Shown piece by piece: positions 22,749 to 33,946 of a stretch of DNA of 64,000 nucleotides (position 1 is its first letter; each line of letters opens with the position of its first letter). Location of the stretch: contig JBAIZL010000376.1 of NCBI GenBank assembly GCA_036971475.1, positions 963,501 to 1,027,500 on the forward strand, read 5' to 3'. The position numbers and the translations under genes were made by a program. The notes under the pieces are model-generated. The model made no database searches. It had not been told where the DNA came from and saw only the letters and a list, made by a program, of their open reading frames with translations. Source of the stretch: Prosapia bicincta (Eukaryota > Arthropoda > Insecta > Hemiptera > Cercopidae).

Positions 22749-25700
22749 TTAAATATTATTAAATAGATTAAGATGGCGTAGGAAAGCGAGGACACGGTCG
22801 ATAGCCGTGACATCGTCTCTTAAAACCACCTTTAAACTACCTCGAAGATCGTAACGTATATACAAATTTGTCAACTCATTACAATCAAGTAGGATATGCT
22901 TGATTGTAATATTATTTCTACAAAACGGACATAATGGTGGATCCTCGTGTCGCATCAACCATCCATGCGTTAACAAAGAGTGGCCGATGCGAAGTCGAGT
23001 AACCACCACTTCCTCCCTACGATTCGAACGAACAGATGTCCTCCATGGTCGGACGGTATTTTTGATATCCCTCAGCTTGTTTCTATTTACATTTTGCCAT
23101 TCTTCGTTCCAAACAGAGAATAGTGTAGATTTAACTTTGCATACAAAATCTGATGCCATCACACGTTGTGTCGATGGCAACATACCTGTAGCTAATTTTG
23201 CACCTTCATCTGCTTTAGTGTTTCCGAATATTCCACAGTGACCAGGCACCCAGAGAAATGACACCTCAACACCTCGTAATTGGAGCCTGTGTATAGAGCA
23301 CAAGATGTCTCCAACTAAAGGGTTCTTAGTGTACATTTCCTGAATAGCCTGGAGAGCACTTTTGGAATCACAACACACAAGATATTTAGATTTTGCAGAC
23401 GGAATTGATCTTAAAGCTTGGAAAATTGCATAAAGTTCTGCAGTAAAAACGCTACAGGCTGAGGGCAATCCATAAGTGAAAGTTTGTCCTTCCATATAAA
23501 ATGCACAACCTATCCCATTATCCAGTTTTGAACCGTCTGTGAATATAGTCACAGTATGTTGGTGAGTTTGTTGAATCTGCAAAAACTCCTGACGATAAAT
23601 AACGTCAGGAGTATTGTGTTTTAGGTACATGGACAATGAGAAGTCACATTTTGGCTTTTGTATTGTCCATGGAGGGATGTAGCATGATGTTCGTTCGAAT
23701 ATAGGTGGATGTTCTAAATTTAGATTATTAAAAATGCGCAACGTTCTTATTCCGAAGGGAGCAGTTGAACGTTGACGCACATTGTAACGATCTTCGAGGT
23801 GGTTATCAAAAACTGCTTTGAATGCCGGATGTTTAGGTTTACTTCGAAGACCAGTGTAATAAGAAATTTGTAGCATTTGACGTCGCATAGAGAGAGATGG
23901 TTCTCCAGCTTCAACTAGAAGGCTGGAGATTGGGCTTGATCTAAAAGCACCAGTAGAAAGTCTAAGACCAGCGTGATGTATTGAGTCCAGAAGTTTCAGC
24001 ACTGTAGGTCGAGCAGATGAATAGGCTATACAGCCGTAATCTATGCGCGATCTTACAACGGCGCGATAGAAACGGAGCATACAGGTTCTGTCTGCTCCCC
24101 AATTTGTACCACTTAGAACTCTCAACATATCCAATATCTTGCTGCACCGGGTCCTCAAATCACGCACATGCGGATTCCACGAAAGTCTTTTATCCAATAA
24201 AAGACCCAAAAATCTCACATTATCCGCGGTTTGAAGCCGCGTACCATCAAGATAAAGAATAGGTTCCTGGTGTTGCCTGCGACGACTAAATGCTATACAC
24301 TGGGTCTTCGAAGCCGAAAACTTGAAGCCCGTAGATTTGGTCCACTCTTGCAATTTATTAATTACTAATTGTAAGGATCTTTCCGCTGTTGCCATACTTC
24401 TAGCAGCCATATATATACAAAAATCGTCTACAAACAGGGAACAGTGGACCGGTGACTGTACGTTTGAGGTGACGCTGTTAATGGCAACAGCAAACAGCGT
24501 CACACTCAAAACGCCACCCTGTGGTACACCATTCTCTAGTTCGCAACGATCAGAATATATGCCTCCTAGACGTACACGGAAAGTCCTGTTATTCAAATAA
24601 TTTTTTATAAAAGCAAGAATGTTACCTTGTATACCCCATGATTTCAATATGTTCAAAATTCCTCTTCTCCATGCCATGTCATATGCCTTCTCAAGGTCAA
24701 AGAAAACAGCTACCAGTGTTTGTCGTAAGATGAAGGCATTCTGTATAGCTGACTCCAACAAAACCAATTGGTCAACTGATGAACGTCCTTGTCTGGAACC
24801 ACACTGAACGTTAGAAAGAAGTTTGTTTGTTTCTAGATACCAGACAAGACGACGGTTGACCATCTTCTCCAGTAGTTTGCATAGGCAGCTGGTTAGCGAG
24901 ATGGGTCTGTAACTACTGGGATTAGTTTTGTCCTTTCCTTGTTTTAGAAGAGGAATTATTGTCGCTTCTAACCATGCATCGGGAAAACCGTGCTCCTCGA
25001 ATATACGGTTGTATATCCGAAGGAGAACTAGTTTTGCCGACGGTGGTAGATTTTTAATCATGGAGTATACAATATCATCCGGGCCTGGAGCAGAATCCTT
25101 CGTTGACGAGAGAGCTGACTCTAGTTCGTCGATAGAGAAATGGTTATTTAAACAAGAATCTCCAGACACTCCAACGGTGAAAGGTAAGGCTTCCTGTTTA
25201 CGTTTGTACACCTGGAAAGCGTCCTTGTATGCAGAAGATGAAGAATGTTTTGAAAACGATAACGCTAGCACATTGGCAATTTCCTCACAGTCCGTGGTCA
25301 TAACTCCATCCGGATGCCTTAATGAAATTAATGGCATCGGAACGGAAATGCCACAGACTGATCGTAATTTCTTCCATACTGTAGATGGAGCTGTAGTTCT
25401 TGTAATTGTGCCAATGTACTGCGACCATGATTCTCGTTTACTTTGCCTAAATATTCTCCGTGCTTTCGCACGGAAGATTTTATATTTTTCCAGGTTTTCA
25501 CTCGTTGGATGTCTCTTGAACTGGTTCAGAGCTTTTCTCCGTTGACGAAGGATCACAGTGCACTCATCATTCCACCACGGAACAGGTGGTCGTCGTGGTT
25601 TGGATGAGGATTTCGGAATTGCCTTTCCGGCGGCATTCAAAACGGTTTTTGTAAATGAATTGACAATGTCATCAATGGGAGCCAAGTAATCCACGTCCAG

Positions 25701-26444
25701 TGATTCTAGATCTTGTGAAAATTGTTCCCAGTTGGCTTTTTTCAGAATCCAACGGGGATGTCGAACACAACAGGGTGAGGAGTCACACAAAGAGATCTCA
25801 ATAGGAATGTGGTCGCTACTGTAAAGATCAGGCAATGCTGACCATTTTAGCCTTGTAGCCAAGACAGGACTGCATAATGACAAGTCTACAGCTGTCCATC
25901 CACCTGTTGACGCTGCTAAATGTGTCTGAGAACCGTCATTTAGCAGGTATAAATCCAGTTCCGATCTGATGCTTTCGATCAGATTACCTCGCGGGTTGCA
26001 TTCTGGGGAACCCCATGAAACATGGTGGGCATTGAAATCGCCCACTAATAAAAACGGAGGCGGCAACTGATTCATAAGGTCTACAAGATCTCTCTGTTGC
26101 AGGTTGTCACTTGGTGGGAGGTAGACACAACAGAGAGTGAGTTTGTATGGAACAGCTGTTTGAATTGCTACTGCTTGTAAGGGAGTTATTAAGTTCAGAG
26201 AAACGGCGTCGACACAGTCACGGGCTAGAATGGCTACGCCACCTCTAGCTCGATTTTCTGTAACGAAGTCCGATCTGTAAACTGAATACTCCCTTAGATG
26301 GAAATTGTGCGATTCATGAAGATGTGTCTCCTGAATACAAATGTACATAGGGGACACATCCCTTACAATTAATTTGAGATCCTCAATGTGACTTCTAACA
26401 CCGTTAATGTTCCACTGAATCACGGTTTGTTTAGGTGTGGACAT
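22749..26444 (-). CDS. D1 ORF2: endonuclease-RT-RNase H polyprotein (intact)
   Basis: A 1231-residue single-frame protein. APE endonuclease: QWNING (10-15), QETHL (Glu39), GDFNAHH (about 136), SSDHIP (about 211). Reverse transcriptase: PGPDDIVYSM, SYRPISLTS, FDLEKAYDMAW, GVPQGGVLS and catalytic FVDD (about 671). RNase H: FTDGSKLDNG (about 968), AELYAIFQAL, CCDSKSALQA and WVPGHCG...NTKADEGAK (about 1065-1085), so all acidic positions are present. C-terminal Cys/His motif CPFC...H...C is near 1173. The ATG lies six bases after the ORF1 stop, so it may be translated by termination-reinitiation. No stop or missing motif is seen. Confidence 0.95.
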   Translation of the reverse strand: MSTPKQTVIQWNINGVRSHIEDLKLIVRDVSPMYICIQETHLHESHNFHLREYSVYRSDFVTENRARGGVAILARDCVDAVSLNLITPLQAVAIQTAVPYKLTLCCVYLPPSDNLQQRDLVDLMNQLPPPFLLVGDFNAHHVSWGSPECNPRGNLIESIRSELDLYLLNDGSQTHLAASTGGWTAVDLSLCSPVLATRLKWSALPDLYSSDHIPIEISLCDSSPCCVRHPRWILKKANWEQFSQDLESLDVDYLAPIDDIVNSFTKTVLNAAGKAIPKSSSKPRRPPVPWWNDECTVILRQRRKALNQFKRHPTSENLEKYKIFRAKARRIFRQSKRESWSQYIGTITRTTAPSTVWKKLRSVCGISVPMPLISLRHPDGVMTTDCEEIANVLALSFSKHSSSSAYKDAFQVYKRKQEALPFTVGVSGDSCLNNHFSIDELESALSSTKDSAPGPDDIVYSMIKNLPPSAKLVLLRIYNRIFEEHGFPDAWLEATIIPLLKQGKDKTNPSSYRPISLTSCLCKLLEKMVNRRLVWYLETNKLLSNVQCGSRQGRSSVDQLVLLESAIQNAFILRQTLVAVFFDLEKAYDMAWRRGILNILKSWGIQGNILAFIKNYLNNRTFRVRLGGIYSDRCELENGVPQGGVLSVTLFAVAINSVTSNVQSPVHCSLFVDDFCIYMAARSMATAERSLQLVINKLQEWTKSTGFKFSASKTQCIAFSRRRQHQEPILYLDGTRLQTADNVRFLGLLLDKRLSWNPHVRDLRTRCSKILDMLRVLSGTNWGADRTCMLRFYRAVVRSRIDYGCIAYSSARPTVLKLLDSIHHAGLRLSTGAFRSSPISSLLVEAGEPSLSMRRQMLQISYYTGLRSKPKHPAFKAVFDNHLEDRYNVRQRSTAPFGIRTLRIFNNLNLEHPPIFERTSCYIPPWTIQKPKCDFSLSMYLKHNTPDVIYRQEFLQIQQTHQHTVTIFTDGSKLDNGIGCAFYMEGQTFTYGLPSACSVFTAELYAIFQALRSIPSAKSKYLVCCDSKSALQAIQEMYTKNPLVGDILCSIHRLQLRGVEVSFLWVPGHCGIFGNTKADEGAKLATGMLPSTQRVMASDFVCKVKSTLFSVWNEEWQNVNRNKLRDIKNTVRPWRTSVRSNRREEVVVTRLRIGHSLLTHGWLMRHEDPPLCPFCRNNITIKHILLDCNELTNLYIRYDLRGSLKVVLRDDVTAIDRVLAFLRHLNLFNNI

Positions 26445-26450
26445 CGTATT

Positions 26451-27782
26451 TTAGTGAAATGGATTCACCTGGCTCTCACTGCCGTCATTGACAATTTGTT
26501 GGCCTGGAATGTTGGACGTTCCAGGCAAAGAGTCATCAGAATCCATCACCACTATTGTAGTGGTGGAATCTGAGGAATTTTTTGACTCAGAAGGGGAGTT
26601 AGAAATGGTCCTCTTTTGAGTCGCTTTTAATTTTGCACCCACTTTCACAGGTGCAGTTTTGTTGTTATTGTTTGTATTATTATTATTATTAGTTGGAATA
26701 GGTTTCACACTTGTCTCTAATAGTGTCTTGCTTCTTCTAACTCTACCAGAGGTATCTGGCAATGGAGATTTCTTCGCACATTCAACATTATTATTTAAGT
26801 TGGAAACAGAATTTTTCGTCACCAAAGCTAATAGCTGGCTAACTTGCTCCGTGAGAACTTCAATTTTCTTGTTTAGCTCAACGCAGTTGGAACACGACTT
26901 CTCAGTGGTGATAGCTGAGGCATAAGATTTCGTTTCAAGTCTAGGTTGAGTTGACTTGAACTTCTTTTTCGCTTCGTGGAAAGATGTTTTGTCCTTTGCC
27001 ATTATGCTGAGGATCGCTTTCTCCTCCTTGAACTTTGGGCAGTTAAAGGAGCGAGCAGGGTGATCACCAGCACAGTTTGGGCATTTCGGAGCACTTGTGC
27101 AAACCTTATCAGTATGGCCTTCAGATGCACACTGTCCGCATACCTCTGGCTTGGAGCAAGAAGAACTTACGTGTCCAAAACGTTGGCATTTAAAGCACCG
27201 GCGTGGATTGGGAACGTAGGGCCTAACAGAAAGTCGTTGATAGCCAGCATATAAATATTCCGGGATAGATGGTTTCCCGAATGTCAGGATAATTGATGTT
27301 GTTGGAACTCTCTGACCGTTTTCCATCCTCATAATTCGTACGACATCTGTTACACCTTCTGATACCAGTTCTGATTTGATTTCGTCCTCACGGACATACA
27401 ACAGATCCCTGCATGATATTACTCCCTTTGATGAGTTCAAGGTTTTGTGGGGAGCCACCGAAACCTTGACCTGATCAAAGAAGGAAGTCATTTTTAATAA
27501 TAGCTGTGACTGCTTTGAATTGCTTGTTTCCAACAGCAGTGTTCCGTTCCGTAACTTCCTTATGGAAGAGACGGGTCCTGCTGCACATCCAGTTATAGCC
27601 TTTTGTATTACAAAAGGCGATACCTTTGACAGATCTTTTCCAGTTTCTGTGCAAGACACAATTAAGAACTTTGGTGATTCTGAATTCATTTCTTTACCCC
27701 TATTTACTTCTCTAGGCATTTTCGGAGAAACCTCACGACGCCTCTTTACATTAAACTGGTTGGACATTTGTTGGTTTTCCAT
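26451..27782 (-). CDS. D1 ORF1: gag-like zinc-knuckle RNA-binding protein (intact)
   Basis: A 443-residue RNA-packaging protein. It has a basic N-terminus (VKRRREVSPK), an RRM-like region, and knuckles CFKCQRFGHVSSSC, CGQCASEGHTDKVC and CPNCAGDHPARSFNC at about residues 200-255. The EEKAILSIMAKDKTSF block, a short coiled-coil stretch (ELNKKIEVLTEQVSQLLALV) that may trimerise it, a polyasparagine tract and a Ser-rich tail follow. It starts at an ATG about 500 nt into the transcript, so the leader is long and structured. Compared with family A ORF1, the knuckles are well conserved and the tail is not. Confidence 0.93.
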   Translation of the reverse strand: MENQQMSNQFNVKRRREVSPKMPREVNRGKEMNSESPKFLIVSCTETGKDLSKVSPFVIQKAITGCAAGPVSSIRKLRNGTLLLETSNSKQSQLLLKMTSFFDQVKVSVAPHKTLNSSKGVISCRDLLYVREDEIKSELVSEGVTDVVRIMRMENGQRVPTTSIILTFGKPSIPEYLYAGYQRLSVRPYVPNPRRCFKCQRFGHVSSSCSKPEVCGQCASEGHTDKVCTSAPKCPNCAGDHPARSFNCPKFKEEKAILSIMAKDKTSFHEAKKKFKSTQPRLETKSYASAITTEKSCSNCVELNKKIEVLTEQVSQLLALVTKNSVSNLNNNVECAKKSPLPDTSGRVRRSKTLLETSVKPIPTNNNNNTNNNNKTAPVKVGAKLKATQKRTISNSPSESKNSSDSTTTIVVMDSDDSLPGTSNIPGQQIVNDGSESQVNPFH

Positions 27783-28289
27783 AATTTGTTATTAAGCTAA
27801 CCATCGTGTCAGGCGTTACGGGCGAGACTATGAGAACGGGTACACCCATGGATCACTTTCGATCATTTCCAACCCCCGGAACTCTGGGGCCCATAGTTTC
27901 CTCCTTAGCTCGACTGGATGGGCATCAGTCGAGAACTCGTAATACTGTGCACAGGCTCCGACACCTGTGCACCGCGGACACTCCCTGACCAAGGACCGAA
28001 GTGGCTAGCGGACCAGCAACCGCGCATACGTCTTCGGCAGAGCAAGCTCACAGCAGCGTCCCAGACCAGAGTTTGTCAAGCTCTGGACTTTTCAGCACTC
28101 CCAACGCGCAACGGTTCTGACCAGTCAAAATTCCCTAAGAGAAGATGTAAGTGTTGAAATGTGTATAGATTGTGTTGGTGTGTGTATGTGTGTGTGTATG
28201 TTTTTGTGAGTGGTGTAGTGTTAGGCTAGGGTACCGCGAGGGACGCCAAATCCCTCGTAGGTGCGGCTAGTCCGCACCCCCCTGCGGGG
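27783..28289 (-). promoter_or_regulatory. 5' UTR/leader of D1
   Basis: A 507-nt leader nearly identical to that of family A over the first ~300 nt, including the two hairpins (GGTGCGGACTAGCCGCACC, and CGAGGGA pairing TCCCTCG) and the CA-rich tract. Beyond that the two families still align but with more changes. Confidence 0.7.
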
Positions 28290-31200
28290 TCGACACCTCG
28301 TAATTGGAGCCTGTGCATAGAGCACAAGATGTCTCCAACCAAAGGGTTCTTAGTGTACATTTCCTGAATAGCCTGGAGAGCACTTTTGGAATCACAACAC
28401 ACAAGATATTTAGATTTTGCAGACGGAATTGATCTTAAAGCTTGGAAAATTGCATAAAGTTCTGCAGTAAAAACGCTACAGGCTGAGGGCAATCCGTAAG
28501 TGAAAGTTTGTCCTTCCATATAAAATGCACAACCTATCCCATTGTCCAGTTTTGAACCGTCTGTGAATATAGTCACAGTATGTTGGTGAGTTTGTTGAAT
28601 CTGCAAAAACTCCTGACGATAAATAACGTCAGGAGTATTGTGTTTTAGGTACATGGACAATGAGAAGTCACATTTTGGCTTTTGTATTATCCATGGAGGG
28701 ATGTAGCATAATGTTCGTTCGAATATAGGTGGATGTTCTAAATTTAGATTGCTAAAAATGCGCAACGTTCTTATTCCGAAGGGAGCAGTTGAACGTTGAC
28801 GCACATTGTAACGATCCACGAGGTAGTTATCAAAAACCGCTTTGAATGCCGGATGATTAGGTTTACTTCGAAGACCAGTGTAATATGAAATTTGTAGCAT
28901 TTGACGTCGCATTGAGAGAGATGGTTCTCCAGCTTCAACTAGAAGGCTGGAGATTGGGCTTGATCTAAAAGCACCAGTAGAAAGTCTAAGGCCAGCATGA
29001 TGTATTGAATCAAGGAGTTTCAGAATCGTAGGTCGAGCAGATGAATAGGCTATACAGCCGTAATCTATGCGTGATCTTACAACGGCGCGATAGAAACGGA
29101 GCATACAGGTTCTGTCTGCTCCCCAATTTGTACCACTTAGAACTCTCAACATATCCAATATCTTGCTGCACCGGGTCCTCAAATCACGCACATGCGGACT
29201 CCATGAAAGTCTTTTATCTAATAAAAGACCCAAAAATCTCACATTATCCGCGGTTTGAAGCCGCGCACCATCAAGATAAAGAATAGGTTCCTGATGTTGC
29301 CTGCGACGACTAAATGCTATACACTGGGTCTTCGAAGCCGAAAACTTGAAGCCCGTAGATTTGGTCCATTCTTGCAATCTATTAATTACTAATTGTAAGG
29401 ATCTTTCCGCTGTTGCCATACTTCTAGCAGCCATATATATACAAAAATCGTCTACAAACAGGGAACAGTGGACCGGTGACTGTACGTCTGAAGTGACGCT
29501 GTTAATGGCAACAGCAAACAGCGTCACACTCAAAACGCCACCCTGTGGTACACCATTCTCTAGTTCGCAACGATCAGAATATATGCCTCCTAGACGTACA
29601 CGGAAAGTCCTGTTATTCAAATAATTTTTTATAAAAGCAAGAATGTTACCTTGTATACCCCATGATTTCAGTATGTTCAAAATTCCTCTTCTCCATGCCA
29701 TGTCATATGCCTTCTCGAGGTCGAAGAAAACAGCTACCAGTGTTTGTCGTAAGATGAAGGCATTCTGTATAGCTGACTCCAACAAAACCAATTGGTCAAC
29801 TGATGAACGTCCTTGCCTGGAACCACACTGAACGTTAGTAAGAAGTTTGTTTGTTTCTAGATACCAGACAAGACGACGGTTGACCATCTTCTCCAGTAGT
29901 TTGCATAAGCAGCTGGTCAGAGAGATGGGTCTGTAACTACTGGGATTTGTTTTGTCCTTTCCTTGTTTTAGAAGAGGAATTATTGTCGCTTCTAACCATG
30001 CATCGGGAAAACCGTGCTCCTCGAATATACGGTTGTATATCCGAAGGAGAACTAGTTTTGCCGACGGTGGTAGATTTTTGATCATGGAGTATACAATATC
30101 ATCCGGGCCTGGAGCTGAATCCTTCGTTGACGAGAGAGCCGACTCTAGTTCATCGATAGAGAAATGGATATTCAAACAAGAATCTCCAGACAATCCAACA
30201 GTGAAAGGTAAGGCTTCCTGTTTACGTTTGAACACCTGGAAAGCGTCCTTGTATGCAGAAGATGAAGAATGTTTTGAAAACGATAACGCTAGCACATTGG
30301 CAATTTCCTCACAGTCCGTGGTCAAAACACCATCCGCATGCCTTAATGAAATTAATGGCATCGGAACGGAAATGCCACAAACTGATCGTAATTTCTTCCA
30401 TACTGTAGATGGAGCTGTAGTTCTTGTAATAGTGCCAATGTATTGGGACCATGATTCTCGTTTACTTTGCCTAAATATTCTCCGTGCTTTCGCACGGAAG
30501 ATTTTATATTTTTCCAGGTTTTCACTCGTTGGATGTCTCTTGAACTGGTTCAGAGCTTTTCTCCGTTGACGAAGGATCACAGTGCACTCATCATTCCACC
30601 ACGGAACAGGTGGTCGTCGTGGTTTGGATGAGGTTTTCGGAATTGCCTTTCCGGCGGCATTCAAAACGGTTTTTGTAAATGAATTGACAATGTCATCAAT
30701 GGGAGCCAAGTAATCCACGTCCAGTGATTCTAGGTCTTGTGAAAATTGTTCCCAGTTGGCTTTTTTCAGGATCCAACGGGGATGTCGAACACAACAGGGT
30801 GAGGAGTCACACAAAGAGATCTCAATAGGAATGTGGTCGCTACTGTAAAGATCAGGCAATGCTGACCATTTTAGCCTTGTAGCCAAGGCAGGACTGCATA
30901 ATGACAAGTCTACAGCTGTCCATCCACCTGTTGACGCTGCTAAATGTGTCGGAGAACCGTCATTTAGCAGGTATAAATCCAGTTCCGATCTGTTGCTTTC
31001 GATCAGATTACCTCGCGGGTTGCATTCTGGGGAACCCCATGAAACATGGTGGGCATTGAAATCGCCCACTAATAAAGACGGAGTCGGTAACTGATTTATA
31101 AGGTCTACAAGATCTCTCTGTTGCAGGTTGTCACTTGGTGGGAGGTAGACACAACAGAGAGTGAGTTTGTATGGAACAGCTGTTTGAATTGCTACTGCTT

Positions 31201-31468
31201 GTAAGGGAGTTATTAAGTTCAGAGAAACGGCGTCGACACAGTCACGGGCTAGAATGGCTACGCCACCTCTAGCTCGATTTTCTGTAACGAAGTCCGATCT
31301 GTAAACTGAATACTCCCTTAGATGGAAAATGTGCGATTCATGAAGATGTGTTTCCTGAATACAAATGTACAGAGGGGACACATCCCTTACAATTAATTTG
31401 AGATCCTCAATGTGACTTTTAACACCGTTAATGTTCCACTGAATCACGGATTGTTTAGGTGTGGACAT
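28290..31468 (-). pseudogene. C1 ORF2, 5' part: endonuclease-RT and start of RNase H
   Basis: It starts at ATG 31468 (MSTPKQSVIQWNING) and stays open through the endonuclease, RT (FVDD present) and the first RNase H blocks (FTDGSKLDNG, AELYAIF, CCDSKSALQA). It stops being C1 at 28290, where D1's leader begins; a read-through adds a spurious tail. The rest of RNase H is at 22037-22564. Apart from the split it is well preserved, so C1 was young when D1 entered. Confidence 0.92.
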
Positions 31469-31474
31469 CGTGTT

Positions 31475-32835
31475 TTAGTGAAATGGATTCACCTGGCTCT
31501 CACTGTTATCATTGCAAATTCGCTGGCCTGGAATGTTGGACGTTCCAGGCAGAGAGTCATCTGATTCCATCACCACTATTGTAGTGGTGGAATCTGAAGA
31601 GTTTTTTGACTCAGAAGAGGAGTTTGAAATGGTCCTCTTTTGAGTCGCTTGTGGTTTTGCACCTACTTTCACAGGTGCAACTTTGTTATTATTTTTGTTA
31701 TTCATATTAGGAGTAGTTTTTACGTTTTTATCACTTGTCTCTAATAGTGTTTTATTTCTTTTAATTTTCGTAGAGGTAACTGGCAATGGAGATTTTTCCG
31801 CACATTCAACATTAGTCTTTACATTGGAAACCATGTTTTTAGTCACTAATGCTAATAACTGATTAATTTGCTCAGTTAGAAGTTCAATTTTTTTTTATTT
31901 AGCTCAACGCAGTTGGAACACGACTTTTCAGTGGTGGTAGCTGAGGCATAAGATTTTGTTTCAAATCTAGGTTGAGTTGACTTGAACTTCTTTTTTGCTT
32001 CGTTGAAAGAGGTTTTATCCTTTGCCATTATGCTGAGGATCGCTTTCTCCTCCTTGAACTTTGGGCAGTTAAAGGAGCGAGCAGGGTGATCACCAGCACA
32101 GTTTAGGCATTTTGGAGTACTTGTGCAAACCTTCTCTACATGGCCTTCAGATCCGCACTGTCCGCATACCTCTGGCTTGGAGCAAGATGAACTGACGTGT
32201 CCAAAACGTTGACATTTAAAGCACCGCCGTGGATTGGGAACGTAGGGCCTAACAGGAAGCCGTTGATAGCCAGCATATAAATATTCCGGGATAGATGGTT
32301 TCCCGAATGTCAGGATTAATGATGTTGTTGGAACTCTCTGACCGTTTTCCATCCTCATAATTCGTACGACTTCTGTTACACCTTCCGATTCCAGTTCAGA
32401 TTGTATTTCGTCCTCCCGGACATACAAAAGATCTCTGCATGATATTACTCCCCTTGATGAGTTCAGGGTTTTGTGGGGGGCCACCAAAACCTTGACCTGA
32501 TCAAAGAAGGAGGTCATTTTCAATAATAACTGTGACTGTTTTGAGTTACTTGTTTCTAACAGCAGTGTTCCGTTGCTTAACTTTTTTATGGAAGCGACAG
32601 GTCCTGCTGCACATCCAGTTATAGCCTTATGGATAAGAAAAGGCGATACTTTCGAAAGATCTTTTCCTTCTTCTGAGCATGAAACAATTAAAAATTTAGG
32701 CGGTAGTTTGGGTGATGCTACATTTATTTCTTTCCTCGTCTCAATTACAGCACTAGGCATCTTCGGAGAAACCTCACGACGCCTCTTCACATTACTCTGG
32801 TTGGTTGGTTGGTTGGACTTTTGTTGGTTATCCAT
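31475..32835 (-). pseudogene. C1 ORF1: zinc-knuckle protein with frameshift
   Basis: Family B ORF1 beginning at ATG 32835 (MDNQQKSNQ), with the three knuckles intact. It is broken at about 31885-31895, where a T-homopolymer is longer than in D1, shifting the frame within ELNKKI. The remainder (coiled coil, Asn-rich and Ser-rich tail) is read in another frame to 31475. The same lesion is in the duplicated copy, so it predates the duplication. Confidence 0.9.
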
Positions 32836-33067
32836 AAATTTGATTTAAGCTAACCATCGTGTCAGGCGTTACGGGCGAGACTATGAGAACGGGTACACCC
32901 ATGGATCACTTTCGATCATTTCCAACCCCCGGAACTCTGGGGCCCATAGTTTCCTCCTTAGCTCGACTGGATGGGCATCAGTCGAGAACTCGTAATACTG
33001 TGCACAGGCTCCGACACCTGTGCACCGCGGACACTCCCTGACCAAGGACCGAAGTGGCTAGCGGACC

Positions 33068-33946
33068 TATATAAAACACGATACTCCTGTTGTGGTCTAC
33101 CACCAGGAATTTTTATCCATTTATAAATCTCAGCAACACAGTGAAATTATTTTCACTGATGGATCTAAACTGGACAATGGCGTTGGGTGTGCGTTTTATG
33201 CATCTGGATATACCTACACGTACGGATTGCCCTCAGCTTGCAGTGTTTTCACGGCAGAACTATTTGCTATTTTTAAAGCTTTGACCGTCATTCAATCTCA
33301 ATCCTCGCATTATCTTTTGTGTTCGGATTCCAAAAGTGCTCTTCAGGCTCTTCAGGATGTTTTCTCTAGCAACCCTTTCGTTGGGGACATTTTGTGTGCT
33401 GTACACAGGCTTCAATTGAGGGGTGTGGGGGTAACTTTCTGTTGGGTTCCTGGACATTGCGGAATACTTGGAAACACAAAAGCGGATGAAGCGGCGAAGA
33501 AAGCTACAAGTTTGGTGCCTATTACTCAACTGGTTATGGCATCTGATTATGTGTGTTTCGCGAAACATTTATTGCTCGCTGCTTGGAATGACGAGTGGCA
33601 TACCGTGATTCAGATTAAGCTGAGGGAAATTAAAGATACCGTCCGTCCATGGAGGTCTTCAATTCGTTCAAAACGTAGGGAGGAAGTGGTGGTCACACGC
33701 CTTCGCGTTGGCCACTCTTTTGCAACTCATGGATATTTGATGAGTCGTGAAGATCCACCAATATGCCAATATTGCGGTGATATCTTCACAATAAAACATA
33801 TTTTGGTAGATTGTGTTAGTGTAGTTAATGTTCGTGCCCTTTTTAATTTAAAAGGGAGTTTAAAGGTGGTGCTAAGGGACGATGCCTCGGCCATTGACCA
33901 AGTCATCGCTTTCTTGCACCACTTAAAAATATTTTTTAAAATTTAA
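33068..33946 (+). CDS. A1 ORF2, 3' part: RNase H and C-terminal motif
   Basis: This continues A1 ORF2 after the C1 insert. RNase H blocks are FTDGSKLDNGVGCAFY, AELFAIFKAL, CSDSKSALQAL and WVPGHCGILGNTKADEAA, then the Cys/His motif CQYCGDIFTIKHILVDC, and a TAA at 33944-33946. It joins 21851 in frame once C1 is removed, so A1 ORF2 was open when C1 arrived. It cannot be translated as one protein now. Confidence 0.9.
   Translation, partial: YIKHDTPVVVYHQEFLSIYKSQQHSEIIFTDGSKLDNGVGCAFYASGYTYTYGLPSACSVFTAELFAIFKALTVIQSQSSHYLLCSDSKSALQALQDVFSSNPFVGDILCAVHRLQLRGVGVTFCWVPGHCGILGNTKADEAAKKATSLVPITQLVMASDYVCFAKHLLLAAWNDEWHTVIQIKLREIKDTVRPWRSSIRSKRREEVVVTRLRVGHSFATHGYLMSREDPPICQYCGDIFTIKHILVDCVSVVNVRALFNLKGSLKVVLRDDASAIDQVIAFLHHLKIFFKI

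Larger units (their letters stand above)
22565..28289 (-). mobile_element. Non-LTR retrotransposon D1 (family B), full length, nested in C1
   Basis: A 5725-bp minus-strand element with an 11-bp target duplication TCGACACCTCG (22554-22564 and 28290-28300), a 34-nt poly(A) (as T, 22565-22598), a complete 5' leader starting CCCCGCAGG, and two uninterrupted ORFs. It is the only element here with every part intact. It is inserted in the RNase H region of C1 ORF2. By content it is a candidate active copy. Confidence 0.93.
21852..33067 (-). mobile_element. Non-LTR retrotransposon C1 (family B), nested in A1 and holding D1
   Basis: A minus-strand element bounded by a 34-nt T run (21852-21885) on the left and A1 ORF2 sequence on the right. 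Without D1 it is about 5.5 kb. It is 5'-truncated inside the leader (ends at GCTAGCGGACC, 33057-33067), having lost about 270 bases compared with D1. The target duplication is only TAT or so, judged against the unbroken family A sequence at 41838-41850. ORF1 carries a frameshift and ORF2 is split by D1, so it is inactive. Confidence 0.9.

Noticed and set aside
24928..25545. 205-codon plus-strand frames repeated in each family B element (also 29952, 37805, 45532, 53393), and the 113-codon ones near 22188, 22900, 35778 and 51366
   Set aside because: Antisense shadows of ORF2; they recur only because the element does.
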